From: Mycolicibacterium frederiksbergense
Lineage (GTDB): Bacteria; Actinomycetota; Actinomycetes; Mycobacteriales; Mycobacteriaceae
Assembly (NCBI RefSeq): GCF_012223425.1
Contig: NZ_CP038799.1
Coordinates: 5,874,249 to 5,938,248, forward strand
DNA length: 64,000 bases
Direction: 5' to 3'
Shown here: piece by piece, positions 1 to 8,764 of the stretch
Position numbering within the stretch: the stretch's first letter is position 1
Layout: every line of letters starts with the position of its first letter
Notes under the pieces: model-generated
What the model was told of the DNA's origin: nothing
Databases searched by the model: none
What the model saw: only the letters and a program-made list of their open reading frames with translations
Made by a program: the position numbers and the translations under genes

Positions 1-317
1 CCCAGCATCAGCGACTGCGCTCGTCCGGCCGCATTGAGATCCATGATCGGATCGGTGAGCATCGCGCGGTCCTGCGGATGGATGTACACCGGGCAGCCAT
101 AGGTGTCGGCCACCTTCTGCGCCGACCACATGTGGTCGATGTGACCGTGGGTCAGCAGTACCGCGGCCGGGGTGAGCCGGTGCTCGTCGAGGATGGCACG
201 CAACCGGCCGAACGCCGACTGACCGGGGTCGACGATGACGGCGTCGGCTCCGGCGTGTGGGGCCAGCACGTAGCAGTTGCACGCCAGCACCCCCGCGGGG
301 AATCCGGTGATCAACAC
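1..317 (-). CDS. MBL-fold hydrolase, glyoxalase II-like (3' part outside window)
   Basis: This is the first 105 codons of a metallo-beta-lactamase-fold hydrolase; the gene continues past the left edge. The metal-binding motif THGHIDH is clear about 60 residues in, after a typical beta-sandwich start that includes VDPGQ. The family (hydroxyacylglutathione hydrolase and relatives) hydrolyses thioesters at a di-zinc site in the cytoplasm. I chose the GTG at 317 because the protein begins there in register with the M. tuberculosis Rv2581c product as I remember it. It is divergent from ppiB, as in M. tuberculosis. The exact substrate cannot be assigned. Confidence 0.85.
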   Translation of the reverse strand, partial: MLITGFPAGVLACNCYVLAPHAGADAVIVDPGQSAFGRLRAILDEHRLTPAAVLLTHGHIDHMWSAQKVADTYGCPVYIHPQDRAMLTDPIMDLNAAGRAQSLML

Positions 318-454
318 CGGGCAAGTTTCCCACGACCACTTTCCCGACCGGTATTCGCGCGGGTCGCACGGCCGCCACTCAGAAACGCCTGGCACACTCG
401 GTGCCGATGTGAACGCGCGGCCGACGCTGCGCAGACCCGAGGAGGACAGCGGCG

Positions 455-1330
455 GTGCCGACCAACGAACAGCGACGGGCAGCGGCCAAACGCAAGCTCG
501 AGCGCCAACTCGAACGCCGGGAGCAGCGGGCCAAGAGGCAACGTCTGATCACCATCATCGCCTCGGTGACCGGTGTGCTCGTGGTGGTCGGCGCGGTGGT
601 GGCCACCGTGGTCATCACCAGCAAGGACTCGCCGGAGACCACGTCCGCTTCGACGACCACCAGCCTGGACCCGACGGCCCCGCAGCCCGCCTCAGATGGC
701 ACGCTGCCGCCCTTCGTGGCGCCGGCCGGTCTCGGCCAGGACTGCCAGTATCCGGCGGCGGGCGAGGCCAGCAGGAAGGTCGATCCGCCGCGCACCGGCA
801 AGATCCCGATGGACGAGGCCGAGATCAGCGTCAGCATGGCCACCGACCAGGGCAACATCGGCCTGATGCTGAACAACGCCCAGGCGCCGTGCACCTCCAA
901 CAGCTTCGCCAGCCTGGCCGGGCAGGGCTACTTCAACGACACCCCCTGCCACCGGTTGACCACCAGCGACAGCCTGTCGGTCCTGCAGTGCGGTGACCCG
1001 ACCGGCCAGGGCACCGGCGGCCCGGGCTACGAATTCGCCAACGAGTACCCGACCAACCAGTACCAGCCGGACAACCCGGCGCTGCAGCAGCCGGTGCTCT
1101 ACCCGCGCGGCACGTTGGCCATGGCCAACGCCGGCGCCGGTACCAACGGCAGCCAGTTCTTCCTGGTCTACAAGGATTCGCAGTTGCCGCCGAACTACAC
1201 CGTGTTCGGCACCATCGACGAAACCGGTCTGGCCACCCTGGACAAGATCGCCGGTGCCGGGGTGGAGGGCGGCGGCCAGGACGGCCCGCCGGCCACCAAG
1301 GTTCAGGTGAAGACGATTCAGCTGGACTGA
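455..1330 (+). CDS. ppiB: Membrane-anchored cyclophilin-type peptidyl-prolyl isomerase
   Basis: 291 aa. A basic N-terminus (residues 1-28) precedes one transmembrane helix (about 30-54), a Ser/Thr/Pro linker and a cyclophilin domain from about 125 to the end. The domain carries the substrate-pocket motif NGSQFFLVY and the CHRL segment that contains the catalytic Arg. It should catalyse prolyl cis-trans isomerisation on exported or envelope proteins outside the membrane. The GTG start at 455 follows a GAGGAGG ribosome site at 439-445. The order glyoxalase II / ppiB / rel matches M. tuberculosis Rv2581c-Rv2583c. A paralogue follows directly. Confidence 0.93.
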   Translation: MPTNEQRRAAAKRKLERQLERREQRAKRQRLITIIASVTGVLVVVGAVVATVVITSKDSPETTSASTTTSLDPTAPQPASDGTLPPFVAPAGLGQDCQYPAAGEASRKVDPPRTGKIPMDEAEISVSMATDQGNIGLMLNNAQAPCTSNSFASLAGQGYFNDTPCHRLTTSDSLSVLQCGDPTGQGTGGPGYEFANEYPTNQYQPDNPALQQPVLYPRGTLAMANAGAGTNGSQFFLVYKDSQLPPNYTVFGTIDETGLATLDKIAGAGVEGGGQDGPPATKVQVKTIQLD

Positions 1331-1334
1331 GTCG

Positions 1335-2318
1335 ATGAGCGTCCCGCCGTACGGGTCCTATCCGCCCGGCTACCCACCGGCGTACGGCTATCCGCCTCCG
1401 CCGAGGCCGACCAATGCGCTTGCCATCGCCTCGCTCATCTGTGCATTCCTGCTCGCGCCGCTGGGCGTCGTGTTCGGCCACATCTCGCTGTCCCAGATCA
1501 AGCGCAGTGGTGAGGACGGGCGGGGGCTGGCCATCGCCGGTTTGGTGATCGGGTATCTGCTCACCGTGCTGGGCGCGCTGGTGTTGGTGTTCACGTTCGT
1601 GGTGACGCGGGCGATCGTCGAGGACATCCGCCAGTACGACCCGGCCTCGCCGGGCTACACCGCCGCGCCGGGCATCGCCGCCGAAGAGCTGCCGCCGTTC
1701 GCACCGCGTACCGCGCCAGGCTCCAACTGCCAGTACCTCGCGACCTCGGAGCCCGCCGCCAGGCCGGTCGCGCCGCCGAGGATGGGCCGGGTACCGACGA
1801 CGCCGGCGACCGTGACCGGCGTGATCACCACCGACCGCGGGGCGATCGGGGTGCGGCTGAACAACGCGCAGGCCCCGTGCACGGTCAACAACTTCGCCAG
1901 CCTGGCGCAGAAGGGCTACTTCAACGGCACCGACTGTCACCGGCTGACCACTTCCGCCGAGCTCGGGGTGCTGCAGTGCGGCGACCCGCTGGGTACCGGC
2001 AAGGGCGGGCCGGGCTATCAGTTTCCCAACGAGTACCCGACCAACCAGTACCGGCTGACAGATCCCGCGATGAAGATCCCGGTGATCTATCCCCGTGGCA
2101 CCCTGGCCATGGCCAATGCCGGGCCCGGCACCAACGGCAGCCAGTTCTTCCTGGTGTACCAGGACTCCGAACTACCGCCCACCTACACGGTGTTCGGCAC
2201 CATCGACGACGCCGGGCTCGCGGTGCTGGACAAGATCGCCGCCGGCGGCGTCGGTGACGGCAGCGATGACGGCGAACCGGCCACCCCGGTCACCATCGAG
2301 ACGGTGCGGGTGCAGTGA
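1335..2318 (+). CDS. DUF4190-cyclophilin fusion, second peptidyl-prolyl isomerase
   Basis: 327 aa. It begins with a Pro/Tyr/Gly-rich stretch (residues 1-25), then a DUF4190-type two-helix membrane domain (about 27-95) with the turn GHISLSQIKRSG between the helices. A cyclophilin domain follows from about 155, with CHRLTTSAELGVLQCGD and NGSQFFLVYQDSELPP, very close to the upstream ppiB product. It starts 4 nt after ppiB ends, so the two are surely co-transcribed. The pair looks like a tandem duplication in which one copy gained a different membrane anchor. The active domain is predicted to be extracytoplasmic. The isomerase call is firm; its client proteins are unknown. Confidence 0.9.
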   Translation: MSVPPYGSYPPGYPPAYGYPPPPRPTNALAIASLICAFLLAPLGVVFGHISLSQIKRSGEDGRGLAIAGLVIGYLLTVLGALVLVFTFVVTRAIVEDIRQYDPASPGYTAAPGIAAEELPPFAPRTAPGSNCQYLATSEPAARPVAPPRMGRVPTTPATVTGVITTDRGAIGVRLNNAQAPCTVNNFASLAQKGYFNGTDCHRLTTSAELGVLQCGDPLGTGKGGPGYQFPNEYPTNQYRLTDPAMKIPVIYPRGTLAMANAGPGTNGSQFFLVYQDSELPPTYTVFGTIDDAGLAVLDKIAAGGVGDGSDDGEPATPVTIETVRVQ

Positions 2319-2328
2319 GCGCGGTGGG

Positions 2329-2622
2329 TCAGCTGTCCTTCAGCTTGGACTGGATATAGAACTCGACGTTCTCACCCTCGACCTTGGTGACCTTGACTCC
2401 TGCGACGTAGTCGCCGTCCGGACCGGTGAACGTGCATTCGAACTCGGTGCCCGCCTCCGCCTTGACGCCGTCCGGGCAAGCAACATCCGTCGGGGTGAAA
2501 CCGGTCTCCTTGGAGACCAGGTCGGTCACCGATTGCGCGGCGCCCTCGGGCTTGATGGTGGACCCGCAGCCGACCAGCAGCATCGCCACAGCGGCGCCGA
2601 TCACGGCAAAAGCAGTACGCAC
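2329..2622 (-). CDS. DUF4333-type small lipoprotein
   Basis: 97 aa from the GTG at 2622. The longer open frame upstream is not credible because a lipoprotein signal begins exactly here: a hydrophobic core followed by the lipobox LLVGC at residues 15-19. The mature part has two further cysteines (CPDG and FECTF) in the pattern of mycobacterial DUF4333 proteins, plus a C-terminal beta-rich segment. It is presumably exported and lipid-anchored to the cell envelope; function unknown. It converges with the cyclophilin gene, with 10 nt between them, and is divergent from the ehu operon. Confidence 0.8.
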   Translation of the reverse strand: MRTAFAVIGAAVAMLLVGCGSTIKPEGAAQSVTDLVSKETGFTPTDVACPDGVKAEAGTEFECTFTGPDGDYVAGVKVTKVEGENVEFYIQSKLKDS

Positions 2623-2770
2623 CCAGCGATTATCGCAGACCGCAGCGCTGCGGGGTGGCGTCTGCGGCACGCCGGGCGAACCGGAAAGTTTTGACCTCAA
2701 CCGATGATCGGCATACCTTCGATGCGAACTGTGGGTCGAAACTGATGTGAACGTGGCGCGAGGACTGACG

Positions 2771-3652
2771 ATGATCAATTGGACACGGCGGGATCTGTTC
2801 AGAGCGGGCGCGGCGACCGGAGCGGCCGCGTTACTGGCGGCATGCAGCAAGGTGCCCGAAGCCGGTGAGGGCGGAACCCTGCAACGGATCAAGGATGCCG
2901 GCACCGTCAAGATCGGCATTGCCGGTGAGGTGCCGTACGGGTACACCGAGAACGGTGAGGTCACCGGTGAGGCCCCCGAGGTCGCCCGGGCCGTCTTCAG
3001 GGCGATGGGTATCGACCAGGTGGAAGCAACCCAGGTGGAGTTCGGGCAGCTCATCCCGGCATTGAACGCCAGCCAGTACGACATGGTTGCCGCCGGTATG
3101 GCGATACTGCCGGACCGGTGCGCCAACGCGCAGTTCTCCGCCGTCGACTACGTGACTCCGACCGCGCTGTTGGTGCCCGCCGGAAATCCCCAGCAGGTGA
3201 ACAACTTCGACGATGTGAAAGCCAAGGGCGTGCCCATCGCCGTGCTGTCGGGCACTGTGGAGGAGGCCGTAGCCCGCGATCTCAGCATCCCGGCCGGCGA
3301 TATTCAGCCCTACGAAGGCCAGCCGGAGTTGTTCCAGGCGTTGCTCGACCAGCGGGCCTACTGCGGGGCGCTCACCGATATCTCGCTGCGCCGGTTACTG
3401 GCCGACAATCCCGGGACTCCGTTGGAGATCACCGAGGGATTCGTGCCGGTGGTCGGCGGCAGGGAGCAGATCCAGGCCGGCGGTTTCGTTTTCCGCAAGG
3501 GCGACGACGAACTCGTGTCGCAATTCAACACCGAGCTGACCAAGCTGCAGGACAGCGGCGGCTGGCTGGAGATTGTGGCGCCGTTCGGATTCACCGCCGA
3601 CAACCTGGTGCCCGAGGGTGTCACTACCGAGGAACTCTGCAAGGCCCCCTGA
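2771..3652 (+). CDS. ehuB: Ectoine/hydroxyectoine-type ABC transporter substrate-binding lipoprotein
   Basis: 293 aa. The N-terminus has a twin-arginine motif (RRDLF) and a lipobox (LLAAC, Cys 25), so it is probably a Tat-exported lipoprotein. The rest is a family 3 periplasmic binding fold with the typical opening GTVKIGIAGEVPYGY. It captures the solute and delivers it to the permeases encoded next. I start at the ATG at 2771, with AGGA just upstream at 2761; two in-frame GTGs at 2747 and 2753 are possible alternatives. The EhuB assignment rests on resemblance and on the B-C-D-A gene order. A polar amino acid could be the true ligand. Confidence 0.8.
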   Translation: MINWTRRDLFRAGAATGAAALLAACSKVPEAGEGGTLQRIKDAGTVKIGIAGEVPYGYTENGEVTGEAPEVARAVFRAMGIDQVEATQVEFGQLIPALNASQYDMVAAGMAILPDRCANAQFSAVDYVTPTALLVPAGNPQQVNNFDDVKAKGVPIAVLSGTVEEAVARDLSIPAGDIQPYEGQPELFQALLDQRAYCGALTDISLRRLLADNPGTPLEITEGFVPVVGGREQIQAGGFVFRKGDDELVSQFNTELTKLQDSGGWLEIVAPFGFTADNLVPEGVTTEELCKAP

Positions 3653-3664
3653 GCCGGCCGCCGT

Positions 3665-4387
3665 ATGTTCGACAACCTCGGGTATTTCGTCGACACCATT
3701 GCCCGCGGGCTGCTACTGACCGTCGAGGCGACCGTCGGCGGTATCCTCATCGCCACCGTGCTCTCCTTCGCCGCCGGGTTGGCGATGCTGTCACGGTCCA
3801 GGATCATCCGGTCGCTCGCCCGCATCTACGTCGAAGTGTGGCGTGGCACCTCCGAAGTCGTGCAGTTGATGTGGATTTACTTCGTGCTTCCGGTGCTGGT
3901 GGGCTATCAGATCGTGCCGCTGGTTGCCGGCATCGCGGTGCTCGGGCTGAACCACGGCGCGTACGGTGCCGAGATCGTGCGCGGTGCCGTCCAGTCCGTG
4001 CCGCGAGCTCAGTATGAGGGCTGCATCGCACTGAATCTCACTCCAGCCCAACGGATGCGGCGCGTCATACTGCCGCAGGCACTGGTCGAGATGGTGCCGC
4101 CGTTCAACAATCTGTTCATCCAGCTGCTCAAGAGCAGTGCGCTGCTGACCATGATCACGGTGCATGAGATGACCTATCAGGCGCGCGAGGTGCTGATCAA
4201 CAACTTCATCTCGGAGGCGGCGCTGATCTGGACGCTGGTGCTGTTGTTCTATCTGGCGCTTGCGGTCACCATCACCTTCGGGATGCGCGACCTCGAACGC
4301 CGCGCAGCACGCCTGGTGGGCCGCGAGCTCCCGCGCCGCCGACTATTCGCCAGACCGGGCAAGGTCCCAGAACGGTCGGTCCGATGA
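3665..4387 (+). CDS. ehuC: ABC transporter permease, EhuC-type
   Basis: 240 aa inner-membrane permease of the polar amino acid (HisMQ) family, with about five transmembrane helices. The cytoplasmic coupling loop is visible as the EAA-like segment around QYEGCIALNLTPAQRM followed by VILPQALVEMVPP. It forms a heterodimeric channel with the next gene product and is driven by the EhuA ATPase. It begins 12 nt after ehuB ends and overlaps ehuD by 4 nt (ATGA), indicating translational coupling. Ligand specificity is inferred only from the operon type. Confidence 0.82.
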   Translation: MFDNLGYFVDTIARGLLLTVEATVGGILIATVLSFAAGLAMLSRSRIIRSLARIYVEVWRGTSEVVQLMWIYFVLPVLVGYQIVPLVAGIAVLGLNHGAYGAEIVRGAVQSVPRAQYEGCIALNLTPAQRMRRVILPQALVEMVPPFNNLFIQLLKSSALLTMITVHEMTYQAREVLINNFISEAALIWTLVLLFYLALAVTITFGMRDLERRAARLVGRELPRRRLFARPGKVPERSVR

Positions 4388-5043
4388 TCTGGGACTGGGA
4401 CTACGCACGGGAAGTGCTGCCCATCATCGTGGTCGACGGTCTGCGCACCACACTCGTGGCGACCGTGCTGGGCTCCATCATGGCCTACTCGCTCGGACTG
4501 GCACTGGCCCTGCTGCGCACGGTGCCCAACCGCCTGGTCAGCACCCCGGTATGGGCCTTTATCGAATTCGTGCGCAGCACACCACTGTTGGTGCAGATCT
4601 TCTTCTTCTTCTTCGTCCTTCCCAGCTTCGGTGTGAAATTCGACCCGCTGACCACCGGTATCGTCGCGATCGGACTGCATTACTCCACCTACACCGCCGA
4701 GGTTTACCGGGCCGGCATCGAGGCGGTGCCGCGCGGTCAGTGGGAGGCGACCGTGGCGCTGAGCCTGCCGGTCCGGCGCACCTGGACCGCGGTGATCCTG
4801 CCGCAGGCCATCCCGCGGGTGCTGCCCGCTCTCGGCAACTACACGATCTCGATGCTCAAGGAGACTCCCCTGCTGTTGATGATCGGTGTTCTCGACATCG
4901 TGGGCGTCGCCAACCAGGTTGGCTCGCGGGCCTTCCGGTATGTCGAGCCCATCACCATTGCCGGTGTCCTGTTCCTGGTGCTGAGCTACTCGGCGTCACT
5001 GCTCGTTCGATGGTTGGAGAGGCGTGTCAGCTACAGCAACTGA
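4384..5043 (+). CDS. ehuD: ABC transporter permease, EhuD-type
   Basis: 219 aa, the second permease of the importer. It has five or so hydrophobic helices, a PheX-rich stretch (FFFFFVLP) in the middle and the coupling-loop signature GQWEATVALSLP followed by VILPQAIPRVLP. It overlaps ehuC by 4 nt, and the ATPase frame begins before its stop codon. It shares the HisM/HisQ fold with EhuC and should pair with it in the membrane. Confidence 0.82.
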   Translation: MIWDWDYAREVLPIIVVDGLRTTLVATVLGSIMAYSLGLALALLRTVPNRLVSTPVWAFIEFVRSTPLLVQIFFFFFVLPSFGVKFDPLTTGIVAIGLHYSTYTAEVYRAGIEAVPRGQWEATVALSLPVRRTWTAVILPQAIPRVLPALGNYTISMLKETPLLLMIGVLDIVGVANQVGSRAFRYVEPITIAGVLFLVLSYSASLLVRWLERRVSYSN

Positions 5044-5809
5044 GATGATCGAATTCGCGGGCGTGCACAAACGGTTCGCCGATCACGTGGTGCTCGAGCA
5101 CCTCGACCTGAAAGTCCGGCCTGGCGAGTTCGTCAGCCTGATCGGTCCGAGCGGCTCCGGGAAGACCACGATTCTGCGACTCCTGATGACGCTGGAACGG
5201 GTCAGCGAGGGCCGGATCTACCTGGACGGCACCTGCTTGAGCCACATGTCGCGCAAGGGCCGCGAGATCCCGGCCGACGAGGGCCACCTCCGGGCACTGC
5301 GCAAACGGATCGGCATGGTGTTCCAGCAGTTCAACCTCTTCCCGAACATGAAAGTGCTGCAGAACATCACCGAGGCGCCCAGACATGCGCTGGGATTGCC
5401 CACCGATGAAGCCGAGGACCGCGCACGCCGCCTGCTGGACCTGGTCGGGCTGGCCGACAAGGCGGGGGCGCATCCCTCCGAGTTGTCCGGCGGACAGCAG
5501 CAACGGGTGGCGATCGCGCGCGCACTGGCGATGCAACCCGATGTGCTGCTGCTCGACGAGGTGACCTCGGCGCTGGACCCCGAACTGGTGGCCGGTGTGC
5601 TGGCCCTGCTCAAGGACATCGCCGCAAGCACCGACATCACGTTCCTGTGTGTGACCCACGAGATGGATTTCGCCCGTGAGGTTTCGGATCGGGTGATGAT
5701 GCTCGACCAGGGTCGGATCGTCGAGGACGGTACACCGGAGAAGTTGTTCACCGACCCCGAACAGCAGCGCACCCGCAGTTTTCTGCGCGCGGTGCTGGAC
5801 CGGCGTTAG
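5024..5809 (+). CDS. ehuA: ABC transporter ATP-binding protein, EhuA-type
   Basis: 261 aa ATPase with every nucleotide-binding motif: Walker A GPSGSGKTT (about residue 43), Q-loop MVFQQFNLFPNM, signature LSGGQQQRVAIARAL, Walker B VLLLDEVTSALDPE and switch His in CVTHEM. It powers EhuBCD. The GTG at 5024 overlaps ehuD by 20 nt and has GGAGAGG immediately upstream (5016-5022); an ATG at 5045 is possible but lacks a ribosome site. It converges with rel and overlaps the rel stop by 4 nt. Confidence 0.85.
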   Translation: MSATATEMIEFAGVHKRFADHVVLEHLDLKVRPGEFVSLIGPSGSGKTTILRLLMTLERVSEGRIYLDGTCLSHMSRKGREIPADEGHLRALRKRIGMVFQQFNLFPNMKVLQNITEAPRHALGLPTDEAEDRARRLLDLVGLADKAGAHPSELSGGQQQRVAIARALAMQPDVLLLDEVTSALDPELVAGVLALLKDIAASTDITFLCVTHEMDFAREVSDRVMMLDQGRIVEDGTPEKLFTDPEQQRTRSFLRAVLDRR

Positions 5810-8142
5810 GCGGCGCTGGTGACCCGATACACGTCGTAGACACCCTCGACATTGCGCACCACGTTCAGCACGTGCCCGAGATGTTTCGGGTCACCCATCT
5901 CGAAGGTGAACCGGCTGATCGCCACCCGGTCGTTGGAGGTGGTCACCGACGCCGAGAGGATGTTGACCTTCTCGTCGGCGAGGACGCGGGTCACATCGGA
6001 GAGCAGACGGTGCCGGTCGAGTGCCTCCACCTGGATCGCGACCAGGAACACCGAGGACGGCGACGGCGCCCACTGCACCTCGATGATGCGCTCGGACTGG
6101 TCCTGCAGCGACTGCGCATTCGTGCAGTCGGTGCGGTGCACGCTGACGCCGCCGCCGCGGGTGACGAATCCCATGATGACGTCGCCGGGTACCGGGGTGC
6201 AGCACTTGGCCAGCTTGGTCAGCACCCCCGCCGCACCCGGCACGGACACGCCGACATCGTCGCTGGTGCGTTGCCGGACCGGCATGGTCGCCGGGGTGGA
6301 CCGTTCGGCGATCTCATCCTCGGCCTCTTCGTCGCCGCCGAGCTGAGCCAGCAGTCGCTGCACCACATGGCGCGCCGAGGTGTGCCCCTCGCCGACCGCG
6401 GTGTAGAGCGCGGAGACGTCGGCATAGTGCAACTCGCGCGCGAGCGAGCTCATCGAATCGCCGTTCATCAACCGCTGCAACGGAAGTCCGCCGCGGCGCA
6501 CCTCCTTGACGATCGCGTCCTTGCCGGCTTCCAGCGCCTCTTCGCGGCGCTCCTTGGCGAACCACTGCCGGATCTTGGCCTTGGCGCGCGGCGACACCAC
6601 GAAGGTCTGCCAGTCCCGCGACGGCCCGGCGTTGGCCGCCTTGGAGGTGAAAACCTCGACCTGGTCCCCGTTTTCGAGTTTGCGTTCCAGCGCCACCAAC
6701 CGGTGGTTCACCCGGGCCCCGATACAACGGTGGCCCACCTCGGTGTGCACGGCGTAGGCGAAGTCCACCGGCGTGGAGCCGGTGGGCAGGGTGACCACGT
6801 CCCCCTTGGGGGTGAAGACGAAGATCTCCTGCACGGCGAGGTCGTAGCGCAACGACTCCAGGAACTCACCGGGGTCAGCGGCTTCCCGCTGCCAGTCCAG
6901 GAGCTGGCGCATCCAGGCCATCTCGTCGATCTCGGTGGAGGTACCGCCCGCCGGTAAGCCGTTGCGCCCCTTGGCCTCCTTGTAGCGCCAGTGCGCGGCG
7001 ATACCGAACTCGGCGGTGTCGTGCATCTCGTTGGTGCGGATCTGCACTTCCAGCGGTTTACCCTCGGGGCCGATCACCGTGGTGTGCAGCGACTGGTAGA
7101 CGCCGTAGCGCGGCTGGGCGATGTAATCCTTGAAGCGGCCCGCCATCGGCTGCCACAACGAGTGCACCACACCCACGGCCGCGTAGCAGTCCCGCATGTC
7201 GTGACACAGAATCCGGACGCCCACCAGGTCGTGGATGTCGTCGAAGTCACGGCCCTTGACGATCATCTTCTGGTAGATCGACCAGTAGTGCTTGGGCCGG
7301 CCCTCCACCGAGGCATTGATCTTCATGGCGGCCAGCGATGAACCGATCTCGGCGCGCACCCGGGCCAGGTAGGTGTCGCGCGACGGGGCCCGGTCGGCCA
7401 CCAGCCGTACGATCTCCTCATAGCGTTTGGGATGCAGGATCGCGAACGACAGATCCTCCAGCTCCCACTTGACCGTCGCCATTCCAAGCCGATGCGCCAG
7501 TGGCGCAATGACTTCCAGAGTCTCACGGGCTTTGCGCGCCTGCTTCTCCGGCGGCAGGAAGCGCATCGTCCGCATGTTGTGCAGCCGGTCGGCGACCTTG
7601 ATCACCAGCACCCGTGGGTCACGCGCCATCGCGATGATCATCTTGCGGATGGTCTCGCCCTCGGCGGCGCTGCCAAGGGCCACCTTGTCGAGTTTGGTCA
7701 CCCCGTCGACGAGATGGCCGACTTCGCTGCCGAAGTCGTCGGTCAGGGATTCCAACGAGTAGCCGGTGTCCTCCACGGTGTCGTGCAGCAACGCCGCCAC
7801 CAGCGTGGTGGTGTCCATGCCCAGTTCGGCCAGGATGTTGGCGACCGCCAGCGGATGGGTGATGTAGGGGTCACCCGAGCGGCGCAGCTGGTCGGCGTGA
7901 CGCTCCTCGGCGACATCGTAGGCGCGCTGCAGGATGGCCAGATCGGCCTTCGGGTGGAACTGCCGGTGCACCGCGACCAGCGGTTCGAGCACCGGGTTCA
8001 CCAGGCTGCGCTGCGAGGTCATCCGGCGCGCCAGCCGCGCGCGGACGCGTCGCGATGCGCTGATCTTCGAGGTGTCCGGCGAGGTCACCTCGCCCGCGGG
8101 CGCGGGCGCGACGGCCTGGCCGTTGCCGGATTCGTCCGCCAT
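5806..8142 (-). CDS. relA: Bifunctional (p)ppGpp synthetase/hydrolase Rel
   Basis: 778 aa RelA/SpoT homologue, the stringent-response enzyme that makes and degrades (p)ppGpp. The HD hydrolase domain has LLHDTVEDT at residues 119-127. The synthetase domain has the basic motif GRFKDYIAQP (RXKD type, as in bifunctional Rel) and RYGVYQSLHTTV. A TGS domain (EIFVFTPKGDVVTLP), a Cys-containing segment (CCTPVPGD) and a C-terminal ACT domain follow. The ATG at 8142 sits 5 nt after a perfect AGGAGG (8148-8153); a GTG at 8148 lies inside that ribosome site and is unlikely. It is upstream of ehuA on the opposite strand and downstream of apt. Confidence 0.96.
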   Translation of the reverse strand: MADESGNGQAVAPAPAGEVTSPDTSKISASRRVRARLARRMTSQRSLVNPVLEPLVAVHRQFHPKADLAILQRAYDVAEERHADQLRRSGDPYITHPLAVANILAELGMDTTTLVAALLHDTVEDTGYSLESLTDDFGSEVGHLVDGVTKLDKVALGSAAEGETIRKMIIAMARDPRVLVIKVADRLHNMRTMRFLPPEKQARKARETLEVIAPLAHRLGMATVKWELEDLSFAILHPKRYEEIVRLVADRAPSRDTYLARVRAEIGSSLAAMKINASVEGRPKHYWSIYQKMIVKGRDFDDIHDLVGVRILCHDMRDCYAAVGVVHSLWQPMAGRFKDYIAQPRYGVYQSLHTTVIGPEGKPLEVQIRTNEMHDTAEFGIAAHWRYKEAKGRNGLPAGGTSTEIDEMAWMRQLLDWQREAADPGEFLESLRYDLAVQEIFVFTPKGDVVTLPTGSTPVDFAYAVHTEVGHRCIGARVNHRLVALERKLENGDQVEVFTSKAANAGPSRDWQTFVVSPRAKAKIRQWFAKERREEALEAGKDAIVKEVRRGGLPLQRLMNGDSMSSLARELHYADVSALYTAVGEGHTSARHVVQRLLAQLGGDEEAEDEIAERSTPATMPVRQRTSDDVGVSVPGAAGVLTKLAKCCTPVPGDVIMGFVTRGGGVSVHRTDCTNAQSLQDQSERIIEVQWAPSPSSVFLVAIQVEALDRHRLLSDVTRVLADEKVNILSASVTTSNDRVAISRFTFEMGDPKHLGHVLNVVRNVEGVYDVYRVTSAA

Positions 8143-8208
8143 GTTCACCTCCTAGCCGGTGGGAGTTCTCAGCCTGAAGTTCTCCGTCTGAAATTTCGAC
8201 AATAGCCC

Positions 8209-8745
8209 TCAGTCGATGATGAGGCTGGTGACCTGCAGCGGTTGCACCGCGGCGCGTCCGTTCAACGCGGTCAGTTCGAGCACCACCGCGGCGCCGGTCA
8301 CCCGGGCACCGCCCTTTTCCAGCACCTGGGCCGCCGCGACCAGCGTGCCGCCCGTCGCCAGCACATCGTCGATCACCAGAACGCTGCGGCCGGCCAGATC
8401 GATACCGTCGGCGGGGATCTCCAGCGTCGCCGACCCGTACTCCAGGTCGTACTGCACCGTGTGCACCGGCGGCGGCAGCTTGCCACCCTTTCGGACCGCC
8501 AGCACCCCGGTGCCCATCTTGAGCGCGACCGCGGCACCCAGGAGAAATCCCCGGGCATCCACCCCGGCGATCAGGTCCACCCCGTCGGCCACCTCGGCCA
8601 GCGCATCGGTGACGGCAGCCAGCCCACGCGGATCGGCCAGCACCGGGGTCAGATCCTTGAAATCGACGCCGGCGATCGGGAAGTCGGCGACATGACGGGT
8701 CAGGGCGCTGATGAGCGAGGCGGCTTCCTGCCTGCTGCCGCTCAT
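8209..8745 (-). CDS. apt: Adenine phosphoribosyltransferase
   Basis: 178 aa. It salvages adenine by transfer to PRPP, giving AMP. The PRPP-binding loop VLVIDDVLATGGT is at about residues 120-132, and the N-terminal segment DFPIAGVDFKDLTP is typical of the family. The neighbours, rel downstream and an SBP lipoprotein plus secF/secD upstream, match the M. tuberculosis rel-apt-secFD block. The gap to the next gene upstream is 19 nt, so this is probably one transcript. Confidence 0.94.
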   Translation of the reverse strand: MSGSRQEAASLISALTRHVADFPIAGVDFKDLTPVLADPRGLAAVTDALAEVADGVDLIAGVDARGFLLGAAVALKMGTGVLAVRKGGKLPPPVHTVQYDLEYGSATLEIPADGIDLAGRSVLVIDDVLATGGTLVAAAQVLEKGGARVTGAAVVLELTALNGRAAVQPLQVTSLIID

Positions 8746-8764
8746 GTCAGGGGACCAACGGGCT

